Notes: generated by a model from the sequence alone, not told the origin. A stretch of 39,507 nucleotides of DNA from Fen-1362 sp964597035 (GCA_964597035.1 CAZQWM010000014.1:1-39507); one strand, 5' to 3'; shown: positions 25,286 to 33,805, counted from the stretch's first letter. Translations and numbers: made by a program.

Positions 25286-26374
25286 ATGAGCGAATCACAA
25301 TCAAAAAATGAAACTTCTGAGAAGCAGCGTCGTTTTGACCCCGAGCTTCTAAAGGAGGGTCTGCGGTGCGACCTCGACCAGTATGAAATGCTAAAACGCT
25401 GCTCGGATAAAAAAGATATGACCAAATGGAATGAATGGCGCAAAAATAATTGTGGTGTAGATATTCTTCTGGAAGGGAAATGTTTTGATGGTTGGTATCT
25501 CCAAGGTGTATGGCTCAACAAAGGAAATTTCCAAATAGATAATGGAAGCACCTACGAGTTTAAGGGCGAGGTCCAATTAAGTAACTCGACTTTTCGACAC
25601 GCTAAATGCCAAGGCGCGGTATTTCATAACGCTAGGTTACAAAACACAAAATTCGCAAATGCAAGTTTGGAAAAAACAATATTCCAAGGAGCCCATCTTC
25701 AAGATGCCAATTTCTACAAGGCTAACCTCCGAAAAGCAAATTTCAAATGGGTTCTTTTAAACAACGCAACATCATTTATAGAAATTGAAATAGACCATTA
25801 TACCGACTTTAGCTGTACTGGCCTTGGTGGTGTGAGGATGGCTCCTAGTGCAAAGCAGCTTTTGGAATATAACATTCGCCGGAACAGATGGTGTGAGTGG
25901 TATCCTAAGCATCCCGTACTTAGATGGCCGGTTCGCCTGTTCTGGTGCTTTAGTGATTATGGGATTAGCACCTGGGCGATTATCGGTTGGTTTTTGGGAT
26001 TGGCACTGTTATTTGCAGCGATTTATGCAAACTGCGCCTGTTGGTGGCCCCCTGGGATTGTCAGCAATTTAGATGTGGATCCACACCTGCCGATATGGCA
26101 TTATTTTTTATTGCTTTTACTCCGACCTATTTATTTTTCCGTGGTCACAATGACAACATTAGGACTTGGTGATATTTATGCTAATGCACAAAGCATTTGG
26201 GGGCATTTATTGCTAACTTTTCAGGTGATTTTTGGCTATGTTCTTTTAGGTGCCTTGGTAACGCGGTTTGCGGTATTATTTACGGCCGGCGGACCGGCGG
26301 GAAAATTTGCGGATGAAAAAACAATATGGCAGAGGTTGAAAGAATTGTGGAACAAAATCAGGAAAAAAAACTGA
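25286..26374 (+). CDS. Pentapeptide-repeat protein fused to a two-TM potassium-channel module
   Basis: 362 residues. A charged, soluble N-terminus (1-95) leads into pentapeptide repeats at about 98-160 (units such as FANAS, FQGAH, ANFYKAN, ANFKW). Then come a hydrophobic helix at 229-248, a re-entrant pore helix and filter FSVVTMTTLGLGDIYAN at 284-300, and a second membrane helix at 306-333, the Ion_trans_2 arrangement. The filter is TLGLGD rather than TVGYGD, so the tyrosine that shapes K+ selectivity is replaced by leucine, and ion selectivity cannot be assumed. It is AT-rich, with G well above C on the coding strand, unlike its C-rich plus-strand neighbours, which suggests horizontal acquisition. 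It overlaps the next gene by 49 bases. Confidence 0.82.
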   Translation: MSESQSKNETSEKQRRFDPELLKEGLRCDLDQYEMLKRCSDKKDMTKWNEWRKNNCGVDILLEGKCFDGWYLQGVWLNKGNFQIDNGSTYEFKGEVQLSNSTFRHAKCQGAVFHNARLQNTKFANASLEKTIFQGAHLQDANFYKANLRKANFKWVLLNNATSFIEIEIDHYTDFSCTGLGGVRMAPSAKQLLEYNIRRNRWCEWYPKHPVLRWPVRLFWCFSDYGISTWAIIGWFLGLALLFAAIYANCACWWPPGIVSNLDVDPHLPIWHYFLLLLLRPIYFSVVTMTTLGLGDIYANAQSIWGHLLLTFQVIFGYVLLGALVTRFAVLFTAGGPAGKFADEKTIWQRLKELWNKIRKKN

Positions 26375-27045
26375 GCAGTCCAGCGAGCCACGAGCGACGA
26401 GCGACGAGCGACGCGAAAGTCGCCTGGTGGCACTGGCACAGGCGGCTCTACAACTGGGTCGTCCACTGGGCACACACCCGCTACGGAATGCTCGCGCTCA
26501 TCCTGCTCGCAATCACCGAGCCGATTTGCGTCCCTGTCCCTGCTGACATTATGGTCGTCGGGATGTGCCTCGGCAAACCCAGGCACTCGATTCGCTATGG
26601 CCTTATCTGCTCGTTTTTCTCTGTCCTGGGCGGAACAATCGCCTTCTCGCTCGGCCTGGCCATCGGCCCGGAAAGGGTCATCGCTTTTTTCGAGCACATA
26701 AGTTTCGGCCCGGTTGACCTCGGCCACAGGGCCCGGCAGGCACTCGACCTCTATCAAAAATACGACTTCTGGGCTATCTCAATCTCTGCTTTGACACCTG
26801 TGCCGTATATGATTTTTAGCTGGGTAGGCGGTATGGCAGATGTATCACTGCTCAAATTTATCGCTATTAGCGCGATTTTCCGGCCTATGCGGTTCGGCAG
26901 TGAGGCCCTGCTTTTCCACTTCCTCGGCGAAAAGGCACGCCGAATTATCGAAAAGTATTTCAACACCGCCACCGTCATTGTTATCATATTGCTTGCGATT
27001 GCTGTCTTCGTTATTAAAAAACTCGGCCAACTCTTTGGGGCCTGA
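26326..27045 (+). CDS. VTT-domain (SNARE-associated/YqaA-like) membrane protein
   Basis: 239-residue integral membrane protein. LLAITEPICVPVPADIMVVG carries the proline-rich loop typical of this family, and the FSFFSVLGGTIAFSLG-like stretch, the RFGSEALLFHFLGEKARRI segment and a final hydrophobic helix fit the DedA/YqaA (VTT) fold, whose members are thought to move lipids or lipid carriers across membranes. The first 30 or so residues, encoded over the 7-base tandem repeat at 26385-26412, are low-complexity and outside the fold. Start choice is uncertain: the ATG at 26326 lies inside the channel gene and has a weak ribosome site; the next ATG, at 26488, would cut into the first membrane helix. 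Confidence 0.8.
   Translation: MAEVERIVEQNQEKKLSSPASHERRATSDAKVAWWHWHRRLYNWVVHWAHTRYGMLALILLAITEPICVPVPADIMVVGMCLGKPRHSIRYGLICSFFSVLGGTIAFSLGLAIGPERVIAFFEHISFGPVDLGHRARQALDLYQKYDFWAISISALTPVPYMIFSWVGGMADVSLLKFIAISAIFRPMRFGSEALLFHFLGEKARRIIEKYFNTATVIVIILLAIAVFVIKKLGQLFGA
26385..26412 (+). repeat. 7-base tandem repeat, four units
   Basis: GAGCGAC is repeated three times exactly after one copy with a single mismatch (GAGCCAC), 28 bases in all. It starts 11 bases after the channel-gene stop and lies in the reading frame of the VTT gene, encoding part of its charged N-terminus. Four 7-base units would shift frame on gain or loss of one unit. Confidence 0.8.
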
Positions 27046-27050
27046 AAAAA

Positions 27051-27635
27051 ATGAACCAATCCCAAAGACACGCATTGCTCAAAGTGGCAAAAGACACCGT
27101 CGAGGCCGTAATCAAAAATAAACGCCCCCCTAAAGTCGAAGCTGCACGTGGTGAGCTTGTCGAATCCAACGACCCCGACCTCGCCGCTCACTGTGGCTGC
27201 TTCGTCACACTGAAAAACCGCGGCGAACTCCGCGGCTGCATAGGCCGTTTCACCGCCGACAAACCTCTCGTCGATACCGTCGTCGAAATGGCAACCGCCT
27301 CCGCTACCAGTGACCCGCGTTTCTTTAACAATCCCCTGACCCCCGAAGAACTGCCCGAGCTTGATATCGAAATCTCGGTCCTCTCGCCGCTTGAAAAAAC
27401 TGATGACCCACTCTCATTGCGCCTCGGCACCGACGGCATATACATTAAGAGAGGTCCTCTCTCCGGCTGTTTCCTCCCGCAGGTCGCAACAGAAACCGGC
27501 TGGACCAAAGAACAATTCCTCTCCTATTGCTGCTCCCACAAGGCCGGCCTGCCACCCGACGACTGGAAGGACCCGAAAACAGAAGTTTACCTCTTCACCG
27601 CCGAAGTCTTCGCTGCACCATTCAAAGACATCTGA
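27051..27635 (+). CDS. AMMECR1-domain protein
   Basis: 194 residues. ELRGCIGRFTADKPL (from residue 59) is the family's conserved LRGCIGR motif; LDIEISVLSPLEK and YIKRGPLSGCFLPQVATETG are also characteristic. In many genomes it is protein A of the AmmeMemoRadiSam system, encoded with a Memo-like dioxygenase and a radical SAM enzyme, but neither partner is in this window. The function is not known with certainty. The gene begins five bases after the VTT gene and is likely co-transcribed with it. Confidence 0.93.
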   Translation: MNQSQRHALLKVAKDTVEAVIKNKRPPKVEAARGELVESNDPDLAAHCGCFVTLKNRGELRGCIGRFTADKPLVDTVVEMATASATSDPRFFNNPLTPEELPELDIEISVLSPLEKTDDPLSLRLGTDGIYIKRGPLSGCFLPQVATETGWTKEQFLSYCCSHKAGLPPDDWKDPKTEVYLFTAEVFAAPFKDI

Positions 27636-27707
27636 CCACCCGCCAAATCGTCACCACCTCCACAATACGGTTGAACAGAAGCATCAATTTGTGGTATAAA
27701 CTATAAG

Positions 27708-28772
27708 ATGCTTATCTCCGCGAATACAATAATTAAAAGAAGCTCGTACCTGATTCTGCTTGCTGTATGTCTCTGTTTGCCCGGATGTCTCGAAAGCACC
27801 TCATCTCCCTATGGCTCCGCCAAAATGGATACGCCGGACGGTATGATTGCCTATCTCGAGGCCCAGCGCCTGCCCGCGCTCAAATCCGTAGAGAACTGGC
27901 CCAACAAGTTCGGCCCCGGCCTAAAGCTGACCACAGCACATTACGACGTTTACACCACACTGCTCGAACCGCTTATGCTATCCCAGGTCCCCGGTTTCGT
28001 CGAAAGCGCATATCGCGGCTACCAAAGCCAGCTACCCAGCCCAATCAAAACCAACACCCGACTCACCATTTACCTCTTCGCCAACCGTCAGCAATGGGAA
28101 GACTTCACTAAAGACTTCACCGGCCCACAGGCGCCCCTCTATCTCAAGATAAAAGCAGGCGCCTACTTCCTCAAAGGCGACTGCATTGTTTACAACATCG
28201 GCAGGGAACGAACTTTCGCCACAATCGGACACGAGGGCTGGCACCAGTTCAACTCCCGCCACTTCAAATACCGCCTGCCGAGCTGGCTCGATGAAGGTAT
28301 CGCTATGCAGTTTGAAATAAGTAAATATGACAGGGGACTTTTCACTTTCCAGCCGGGCCGAAACCTCTATCGTCTCGGCTCACTAAAGAAAACTCTCATA
28401 AATAATAAAACCATACCCCTGCAAAAGCTTATCGCTATGAACCCAGGCGAAGCCGTCATCGATAGCGACGACACCGTCGCCGCCTTCTACAGCCAGGCAT
28501 ACGCGCTGGTCCGCTTCCTCCGCGAAGATGACTACGGCAAACGCCTCGCCGACTATCAAAAACTGTTATACGAAGGCTTGGCAGGCCAATGGCCCATTCC
28601 CGAACAATTCGTCCAAATCGCCTCCGACAGGAATATCCCTATGACCGTCCGCTGGAACAAAATGGTCGGAACGGCTATGTTCGAACACTATATCGAAGAC
28701 AACTTGAACGACATCGAAGCCGAATACCTCACCTTCTGTCGAAAAATCGTCTATCCCGTCCGGCTAAAGTGA
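27708..28772 (+). CDS. Lipoprotein with a HExxH gluzincin-like peptidase domain
   Basis: 354 residues. A hydrophobic signal ends in the lipobox LPGC (Cys27), so the protein is expected to be lipid-anchored. A DUF1570-like metallopeptidase core has TIGHEGWHQF, with HEGWH at 175-179, and WLDEGIAMQF, where Glu196 is the likely third zinc ligand. The remainder is alpha-helical, with AAFYSQAYALVRFL typical of these peptidases. The substrate is unknown. Its stop overlaps the GTG start of Maf by four bases, so both may be expressed together. Confidence 0.82.
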   Translation: MLISANTIIKRSSYLILLAVCLCLPGCLESTSSPYGSAKMDTPDGMIAYLEAQRLPALKSVENWPNKFGPGLKLTTAHYDVYTTLLEPLMLSQVPGFVESAYRGYQSQLPSPIKTNTRLTIYLFANRQQWEDFTKDFTGPQAPLYLKIKAGAYFLKGDCIVYNIGRERTFATIGHEGWHQFNSRHFKYRLPSWLDEGIAMQFEISKYDRGLFTFQPGRNLYRLGSLKKTLINNKTIPLQKLIAMNPGEAVIDSDDTVAAFYSQAYALVRFLREDDYGKRLADYQKLLYEGLAGQWPIPEQFVQIASDRNIPMTVRWNKMVGTAMFEHYIEDNLNDIEAEYLTFCRKIVYPVRLK

Positions 28773-29344
28773 CCACATCGCAAATAATCCTCGCATCCGC
28801 CTCCCCAAGAAGGCAAGAGCTTCTTGCTCAGGTCGTCCGTGAATTCAAGGTCGTCGCCTCCGGTATCGATGAAACTGCTTTCTCGACCACCAATATCAGC
28901 CCCATCGATTACTCTAAAAAGCTCGCTCTCGCTAAAGCCGACGACGTCGCCGCTCGATTCCCCGGCCATCTCGTTATCGGCGCCGATACCGTCGTTGACT
29001 TCGATGGCCGAATAATCGGCAAGCCCCGCGATTCCAAAGACGCCGAGGCGATAACAAAAATGCTTTTCAGCAAGCCGCACAGGGTAATTACCACTCTCGC
29101 TCTTGTCAGAAAAACTAATCCCATCCGAATCGTCGAAACCGAAACTACGGCCGTTTACCCGAAAAAGCTAACCGATTCTCAAATCGCCGCCCACGTCGCA
29201 TCCGGCGTTTGGCGCGACAAAGCCGGTGCTTACGCAATCGCCGATAAAGACGACCCCTTCATTGACCATATCGATGGCAGTTTGACTAATGTGATGGGCC
29301 TGCCGCTCGAACTGCTGAATCGCCTCCTGCAACAAATTATCTAA
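28769..29344 (+). CDS. maf: Maf-family nucleotide pyrophosphatase
   Basis: 191 residues from a GTG at 28769 that overlaps the preceding stop as GTGA. The frame is open farther upstream, but the Maf N-terminus (TSQIILASASPRRQELL) begins here. Family motifs follow: LAKADDVAARFPGHLVIGAD, TVVDFDGRIIGKP, and DKAGAYAIADKDDPFIDHID. Maf enzymes hydrolyse non-canonical or modified nucleoside triphosphates such as dTTP/UTP analogues and have been linked to septum inhibition. The downstream ftsW-murG pair is suggestive, but they are separated by 76 bases and a hairpin. Confidence 0.95.
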   Translation: MTTSQIILASASPRRQELLAQVVREFKVVASGIDETAFSTTNISPIDYSKKLALAKADDVAARFPGHLVIGADTVVDFDGRIIGKPRDSKDAEAITKMLFSKPHRVITTLALVRKTNPIRIVETETTAVYPKKLTDSQIAAHVASGVWRDKAGAYAIADKDDPFIDHIDGSLTNVMGLPLELLNRLLQQII

Positions 29345-29346
29345 TC

Positions 29347-29375
29347 TTACAGCCCTGCACGAATTTTTGCTGTAA
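29347..29375 (+). terminator. Hairpin after maf, weak terminator candidate
   Basis: Seven-base arms TTACAGC (29347-29353) and GCTGTAA (29369-29375), 15-base loop with a TTTTT run in it, starting two bases after the maf stop. No T-run follows, so termination is uncertain. It also marks the point where GC skew changes sign. Confidence 0.35.
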
Positions 29376-29420
29376 AGTATCGGGCGAAGCCGACAAAATA
29401 AGTGCAGCAGATAGGTTTTT

Positions 29421-30620
29421 ATGCAGGTAGAGCGAAGGATGGCTGAAATTACGAATATGATTGAGATGGAAGACAGGAGCCGACTGGGCGAGTGGATAGG
29501 CGCGGTTGTTGTTGCGCTTATGGCTATGGGTGCGGTGTTTGTGTTTTCGGCGGGGGTGGATGTTGCGAGGGAAATCAATCTGCTGCGGTTTTATGATAGT
29601 GCGAACCTTCGCAAAGTCCTGTTTTTCCCGGCGGCTGTTGCGCTGATGCTTGCGGTTTCACGTATTGATTACAGGCGATTTGGTCTGGAGAAAGGCCCGA
29701 TGCGGTCGCTGATAACATATCTGTTTATAATCAGCATAATGTTGCTGGTGATAGTGCTGCTGCCGCAGGTCGGAACGGAGGTGAACCGTGCGAGGCGATG
29801 GCTGCGAATACCGATGGGGCCTGCGACGATGAGTTTCCAGCCGTCGGAATTCGCGAAATGGGTGCTGATATTTTTGCTGGCGGGTATTTGCGCAAAGTAT
29901 GGCGATAAGCTCAAGTCGTTTTGGCGAGGGTTATTGCCGGTATGTTTGCTGGTCGGGCTGGTTGCGGGCTTAGTCATTATCGAGGATTTCGGCTCGGCGG
30001 CGCTGATAGCGTTGTTGAGCTTCTTGGTGCTGCTGGTCGGCGGGGCGAGGGGGTGGCATCTTCTGGTGCCGATTCCCGTCGCGGCGATTGGGTTTGTGGC
30101 GGCGATACTGACCTCGCCAGGGAGGAAGATAAGGATACTGGCGTTTCTGAATCCGGACAAATGGGCTGGCTCGGCGAATTACCAGGCGAGTCAGTCGCTG
30201 ATTGCGATTGGTTCCGGGGGGTTATTGGGCAAAGGGCTGGGCAGAGGCGTCTGCAAATACGGGCATCTGCCGGAGGATACGACGGACTTCATTTTTGCGA
30301 TAATCGGTGAGGAGCTTGGTTTTGTCGGGACGGGACTGGTAATAGTATTATTCATCGCGTTTGTGTGGCTTGGATTGATTGTTATTATGCGGTGCCGGGA
30401 GCCGTTTGGCCGGTTGCTGGCGACTGCGATTGTGCTTGCGATAGGTGTTCAGGCAGCGTTGAATATAGGCGTGGTGACGGTGGTGCTGCCGACCAAGGGG
30501 CTGCCTTTGCCTTTTGTCAGTGCCGGAGGAACGAGTATGCTGTTAAGTGCGGCGGCGGTTGGCGTGCTGTTGAATATCGCCTCACAGTGCAATAAAGCAT
30601 ACATTGGGGACGAGGGTTGA
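29421..30620 (+). CDS. ftsW: FtsW/RodA/SpoVE-family peptidoglycan polymerase
   Basis: 399-residue SEDS-family polytopic membrane protein; these enzymes polymerise lipid II glycan strands, FtsW at the division septum. Many hydrophobic helices are seen; MSFQPSEFAKWVLIFLL and GLPLPFVSAGGTSMLLSAAA are the family's conserved extracellular/periplasmic-loop and C-terminal motifs, and FIFAIIGEELGFVG fits as well. It is immediately followed by murG, which supplies lipid II, so FtsW is favoured over RodA. The start is uncertain: in-frame ATGs lie at 29421, 29439, 29457 and 29466, and I kept the first because an AGG-containing ribosome site is close to it. Confidence 0.92.
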   Translation: MQVERRMAEITNMIEMEDRSRLGEWIGAVVVALMAMGAVFVFSAGVDVAREINLLRFYDSANLRKVLFFPAAVALMLAVSRIDYRRFGLEKGPMRSLITYLFIISIMLLVIVLLPQVGTEVNRARRWLRIPMGPATMSFQPSEFAKWVLIFLLAGICAKYGDKLKSFWRGLLPVCLLVGLVAGLVIIEDFGSAALIALLSFLVLLVGGARGWHLLVPIPVAAIGFVAAILTSPGRKIRILAFLNPDKWAGSANYQASQSLIAIGSGGLLGKGLGRGVCKYGHLPEDTTDFIFAIIGEELGFVGTGLVIVLFIAFVWLGLIVIMRCREPFGRLLATAIVLAIGVQAALNIGVVTVVLPTKGLPLPFVSAGGTSMLLSAAAVGVLLNIASQCNKAYIGDEG

Positions 30621-31726
30621 TGACGCAGAAGTGCTTCTTTTTCGCGGGGGGAGGGACAGGGGGACATATCTATCCCGCGGTGGCGGTCGCAGAAAAAATA
30701 GCCGAGCTTGAACCATCGGCAAGGATATGTTTTTTTGTCAGCAAACGCGATATTGACAAGCACATATTGAGCAAAGCGGGTTTTGAATATACGGCCCTGC
30801 CGGGAGTGGGTTTTTCGGTCAGGCCCGACAGGTTTGTTCGTTTCTGCAAATCGCTTGTGTCGAGCTACAGAATTGCGGCACAGATATTAAGCAAAAGCAG
30901 TGAGCCGGTCATCGTGGGAGTTGGGGGTTATGTAGCGGCGCCGGTTTGCTATGCGGGGCATCGATTGAGAAGGCCGGTATATTTGATAAACGTGGACATT
31001 GTGCCGGGCAGGGCGAACAAGCTAATCGCCAGATGGGCGAAGCAGATATTTGCCCAGTTCGATGAGACGGCCGAATATTTCAAGACCAATAAGCACAAGG
31101 TTAGCGTTGTGGGCTGCCCGCTGCGAAGCGGATTTGAAAAACCGGATGGGCAAAGGGCCAGGGATGCCCTTGGGCTGGACAATAAGAAAAAGATACTGTT
31201 GGTGACGGGGGCGTCGAGCGGCTCCCGAAATATAAACAGGACAATTTGCGCCCTGCTGAACAAGCTCGGTGAATATGCCGACGACTGGCAGATAGTTCAT
31301 CTGACCGGCAGAGCTAATTACGACCAGATAAAGACCTGCTATATCGGGGCAAAGATAAGGCATAAGGTTGTGGATTACTGTGACGATATGGCTGATTTGC
31401 TTGCGGCAGCGGAAATTGTAGTAGGCAGAAGCGGTGCGGTAAGCGTGGCAGAATATGCCTCGGCGGGCGTGGCGAGTATCTGTATGCCGTATCCGCATCA
31501 TAAGGATTTGCACCAGTACCTAAACGCCGGAAAGTTAGTCGAAGCCGGTGGTGCGGTTATCGTGGATGACATTCCTGACCAAAAAGAGAGAGCTGCGTGG
31601 CTGTGGGAGGAGCTTGAGCCATTGTTGAACGAGCAGAGATTTCGCGAACAAATGAAAAGGGGCAGTAAATCGGCGGCGAGGACTGATGCAGCAAAAAGGA
31701 TAGCCGGGGTGCTGGTTACATCTTGA
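30620..31726 (+). CDS. murG: UDP-GlcNAc:undecaprenyl-PP-MurNAc-pentapeptide GlcNAc transferase
   Basis: Membrane-associated GT28 enzyme making lipid II from lipid I. The 368-residue protein has FFFAGGGTGGHIYPAVAVAE at the N-terminus, GVGGYVAAPVCYAGHRLRRP, and VVGRSGAVSVAEYASAGVAS then CMPYPHHKDLHQYLNA near the C-terminus, all diagnostic. The start at 30620 shares one base with the ftsW stop (TGATG) and has GAGGG just upstream; a TTG at 30617 is possible but less likely. It is in one operon with ftsW, but murC, murD, ftsQ and ftsZ are not here. Confidence 0.97.
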   Translation: MTQKCFFFAGGGTGGHIYPAVAVAEKIAELEPSARICFFVSKRDIDKHILSKAGFEYTALPGVGFSVRPDRFVRFCKSLVSSYRIAAQILSKSSEPVIVGVGGYVAAPVCYAGHRLRRPVYLINVDIVPGRANKLIARWAKQIFAQFDETAEYFKTNKHKVSVVGCPLRSGFEKPDGQRARDALGLDNKKKILLVTGASSGSRNINRTICALLNKLGEYADDWQIVHLTGRANYDQIKTCYIGAKIRHKVVDYCDDMADLLAAAEIVVGRSGAVSVAEYASAGVASICMPYPHHKDLHQYLNAGKLVEAGGAVIVDDIPDQKERAAWLWEELEPLLNEQRFREQMKRGSKSAARTDAAKRIAGVLVTS

Positions 31727-31749
31727 AACTCACGAAGCGCGGACGGCAC

Positions 31750-32259
31750 TCAAGGCCAGAAAGCAGCGATGGCGACTGTCAGCCAGATTGCCAGGCCGCA
31801 GGCGAGCTTTGCAGTTGAGCCGATGGCGTAGCCCAGAGAAGCGCCAAGGCCTGAATGGAGGGAGGCATTGGGGGATTTCCCGGCGGCAAGCTCAACTACA
31901 CCAGCGGCTAAGCCTGCGCCGATGCAAGCACCGATGATAGTCCCAAACAGAGGCAAAAAGAATGTCCCCATGATGCCGCCTGTGACTGCGCCTAAAATTG
32001 CGGCGCCTGCGGCGAGCCAGCCAGCCCCGGCTTTTCTCGCGCCGCCCGCACCGGCAAAAAATTCCACTAATTCACCGAGCAGCGCCAAAACCGCAATACC
32101 GATAAGTGTGTATACCGAGAATAGCCCATTTTCCCATCGCCACCAGGCGAAAAGTGAAGTTGAGATAACAATAAGCCAGTTGCCGGGCAGCGCAAAAGGG
32201 ACGAGCACAAGCCAGAAGGCATTGAGTATGATAAGCAAGCTAATCCAGAAGTACAGCAT
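31750..32259 (-). CDS. DUF456-family membrane protein
   Basis: 169 residues, almost entirely hydrophobic, with four or five helices. LVPFALPGNWLIVISTSLFA and ELVEFFAGAGGARKAGAG followed by glycine-rich helices (GTIIGACIGAGLAAGVVE) match DUF456, a family of unknown function. It is convergent with murG, 23 bases from its end, and divergent from the phosphoglycerate mutase gene. No partner suggests a role. Confidence 0.85.
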   Translation of the reverse strand: MLYFWISLLIILNAFWLVLVPFALPGNWLIVISTSLFAWWRWENGLFSVYTLIGIAVLALLGELVEFFAGAGGARKAGAGWLAAGAAILGAVTGGIMGTFFLPLFGTIIGACIGAGLAAGVVELAAGKSPNASLHSGLGASLGYAIGSTAKLACGLAIWLTVAIAAFWP

Positions 32260-32385
32260 GAGCTGATTTTATGTTTACGTTTTAGTGCGTTAAAGAGAAA
32301 TTTTTAGATACGCGAAGTTTTGTTTGACGAGAGGGATGATGCAGGGTATTTTGGCGGCTTCAATGTGCGGCATAGAGGGCCAGGT

Positions 32386-33144
32386 ATGATAAAAATCGTT
32401 TTTGTCAGGCACGGCGAGAGTGTGTGGAATCTTAAGAACCGGTTTACCGGCTGGACGGACGTGGACCTTTCGCAGCGAGGCGTGGCGGAATCACACGACG
32501 TGGCGGAGGTCTTGAAACGGGAAGGGTACACGTTTGACATTGCCTTTACATCGGTATTGAAGCGGGCGATACGGACGCTTTGGATAATACTCGAAGATAT
32601 GGACCTGATGTGGATAGAGGTTCTGCGCTCGTGGCAACTAAACGAGCGCCACTACGGTGCGCTGCAGGGGCTTAACAAAAAAGAAACCGCCCAAAAGTTC
32701 GGCTACGAACAGGTGCACCAGTGGCGCAGAAGCTATGATGTGCTTCCGCCAGCTCTTGACCCAAATGACCCACGGCATCCATCGAACGACAGGAGATATG
32801 CGGGTGTTCCGAAGGAGCAGTTACCGGCTACGGAATCTTTGAAAACGACACTGGAGCGAGTGCTGCCTTACTGGCACAATGCGATTGTTCCGAAATTGAA
32901 GGAGGGAAAAAGTATTCTGGTTTCTGCACACGGCAACAGTCTCCGGGCGATAGTGAAATACCTGGATTCGGTCTCAGAAAAAGATATCGTGGCCCTTAAC
33001 ATACCGACGGGGATACCTCTTGTTTACGAGTTGGACGAGCAGATGCGGGCGATGAAGCATTACTACCTTGGAGACCCGGAGAAGATAAAGCGTGCGACTG
33101 CTGCCGTGGCGGGACAACTGAAGGGGTCGAGCCAGGGCGGCTGA
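32386..33144 (+). CDS. gpmA: 2,3-bisphosphoglycerate-dependent phosphoglycerate mutase
   Basis: Glycolytic enzyme interconverting 3- and 2-phosphoglycerate via a phosphohistidine. The 252-residue protein is the size of E. coli GpmA. IKIVFVRHGESVWNLKNRFT holds the catalytic RHGE; NRFTGWTDVDLSQRG, WQLNERHYGALQGLNK and SAHGNSLRAIVKYLD (second active-site histidine) follow. The frame is open 22 codons upstream, but the ATG at 32386 has GAGGG seven bases before it and matches the family start. It appears to be alone in its transcription unit. Confidence 0.96.
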   Translation: MIKIVFVRHGESVWNLKNRFTGWTDVDLSQRGVAESHDVAEVLKREGYTFDIAFTSVLKRAIRTLWIILEDMDLMWIEVLRSWQLNERHYGALQGLNKKETAQKFGYEQVHQWRRSYDVLPPALDPNDPRHPSNDRRYAGVPKEQLPATESLKTTLERVLPYWHNAIVPKLKEGKSILVSAHGNSLRAIVKYLDSVSEKDIVALNIPTGIPLVYELDEQMRAMKHYYLGDPEKIKRATAAVAGQLKGSSQGG

Positions 33145-33156
33145 GCGTTTTTGCAG

Positions 33157-33184
33157 TTGACACAAATAAAATTGCAGTTAGACT
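33157..33184 (+). promoter_or_regulatory. Strong candidate sigma-70-type promoter for the ACT-domain gene
   Basis: A consensus -35 TTGACA and a TAGACT -10 (four of six) are spaced by 16 bases. It begins 13 bases after the gpmA stop and ends 44 bases before the ACT gene ATG at 33229. Confidence 0.5.
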
Positions 33185-33228
33185 GGTCTGGCCTGAAAAA
33201 GGTCATTTCTTATTGAAAGGGCAGAGAG

Positions 33229-33630
33229 ATGGCTGTGAAACAAGTCACTGTATACGTTATCGATATCGAGGATAAGCCGGGTAGTCTGCAGAAGCTGCTG
33301 GCGCAGAGCAGTTTGTCGGGCGTGGATTTTCAGTGCTTCTCGGCGTTCTCCTGCGGAAACAACCGCGGACAGGCGTTTGTTTGTGCGAAAGCACAAGAAG
33401 TTTTCGAAAAGTTTGCAAATGAGGCAAAGTTGAAAGTGACCAAGGCCGCGGGATTCATCATCGACGGTGATGACCGTGTGGGTGTGGCGGCCGATGCACT
33501 CAAAAACCTCGCGGAAAACGGCATCAGCGGACTCGCCGGCAGTGCAATGGTATTCGACAGCCAATATAAAATGCTCGTGGTAGTCGATGCTAAAAATGCG
33601 AAAAACGCCGCAAAAGCCCTGGGCTCTTAG
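33229..33630 (+). CDS. Tandem ACT-domain protein
   Basis: 133 residues folded as two ACT-like halves. KQVTVYVIDIEDKPGSLQKL begins the first with the conserved DKPG turn; FIIDGDDRVGVAADALKNLA begins the second, followed by ENGISGLAGSAMVF. ACT domains bind small ligands, usually amino acids, and regulate enzymes or act alone. No catalytic domain is attached. A GGCAGAGAG region acts as the ribosome site. It is flanked by its own promoter, so it appears to be expressed alone. The ligand is unknown. Confidence 0.85.
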   Translation: MAVKQVTVYVIDIEDKPGSLQKLLAQSSLSGVDFQCFSAFSCGNNRGQAFVCAKAQEVFEKFANEAKLKVTKAAGFIIDGDDRVGVAADALKNLAENGISGLAGSAMVFDSQYKMLVVVDAKNAKNAAKALGS

Positions 33631-33738
33631 CGGAAAGCAGGATTTATTTGCCGGAACTAAACGCAACATTGATTGATTGATTGGAAGCAGGAAAGTGATT
33701 TTGTGCTCGCAGGGCAGATACGGTAAGCGTTGAAACGT

Positions 33739-33773
33739 CAGCATATTAGCCGATGCTGCCGTTCATTTATAAT
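33739..33773 (+). promoter_or_regulatory. Promoter and dyad upstream of the PIN-TRAM gene
   Basis: TATAAT at 33768-33773 is a perfect -10; no good -35 is seen. Instead a dyad, CAGCAT (33739-33744) and ATGCTG (33753-33758), sits across the -35 position, which suggests an activator- or repressor-controlled promoter. A start of transcription near 33780 supports translation from 33806 rather than from the ATG at 33779. A (TTGA)3 tract lies upstream at about 33669-33680. Confidence 0.45.
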
Positions 33774-33805
33774 ACGATATGTCATATTTTTGGGAGGTAG
33801 CAGGT

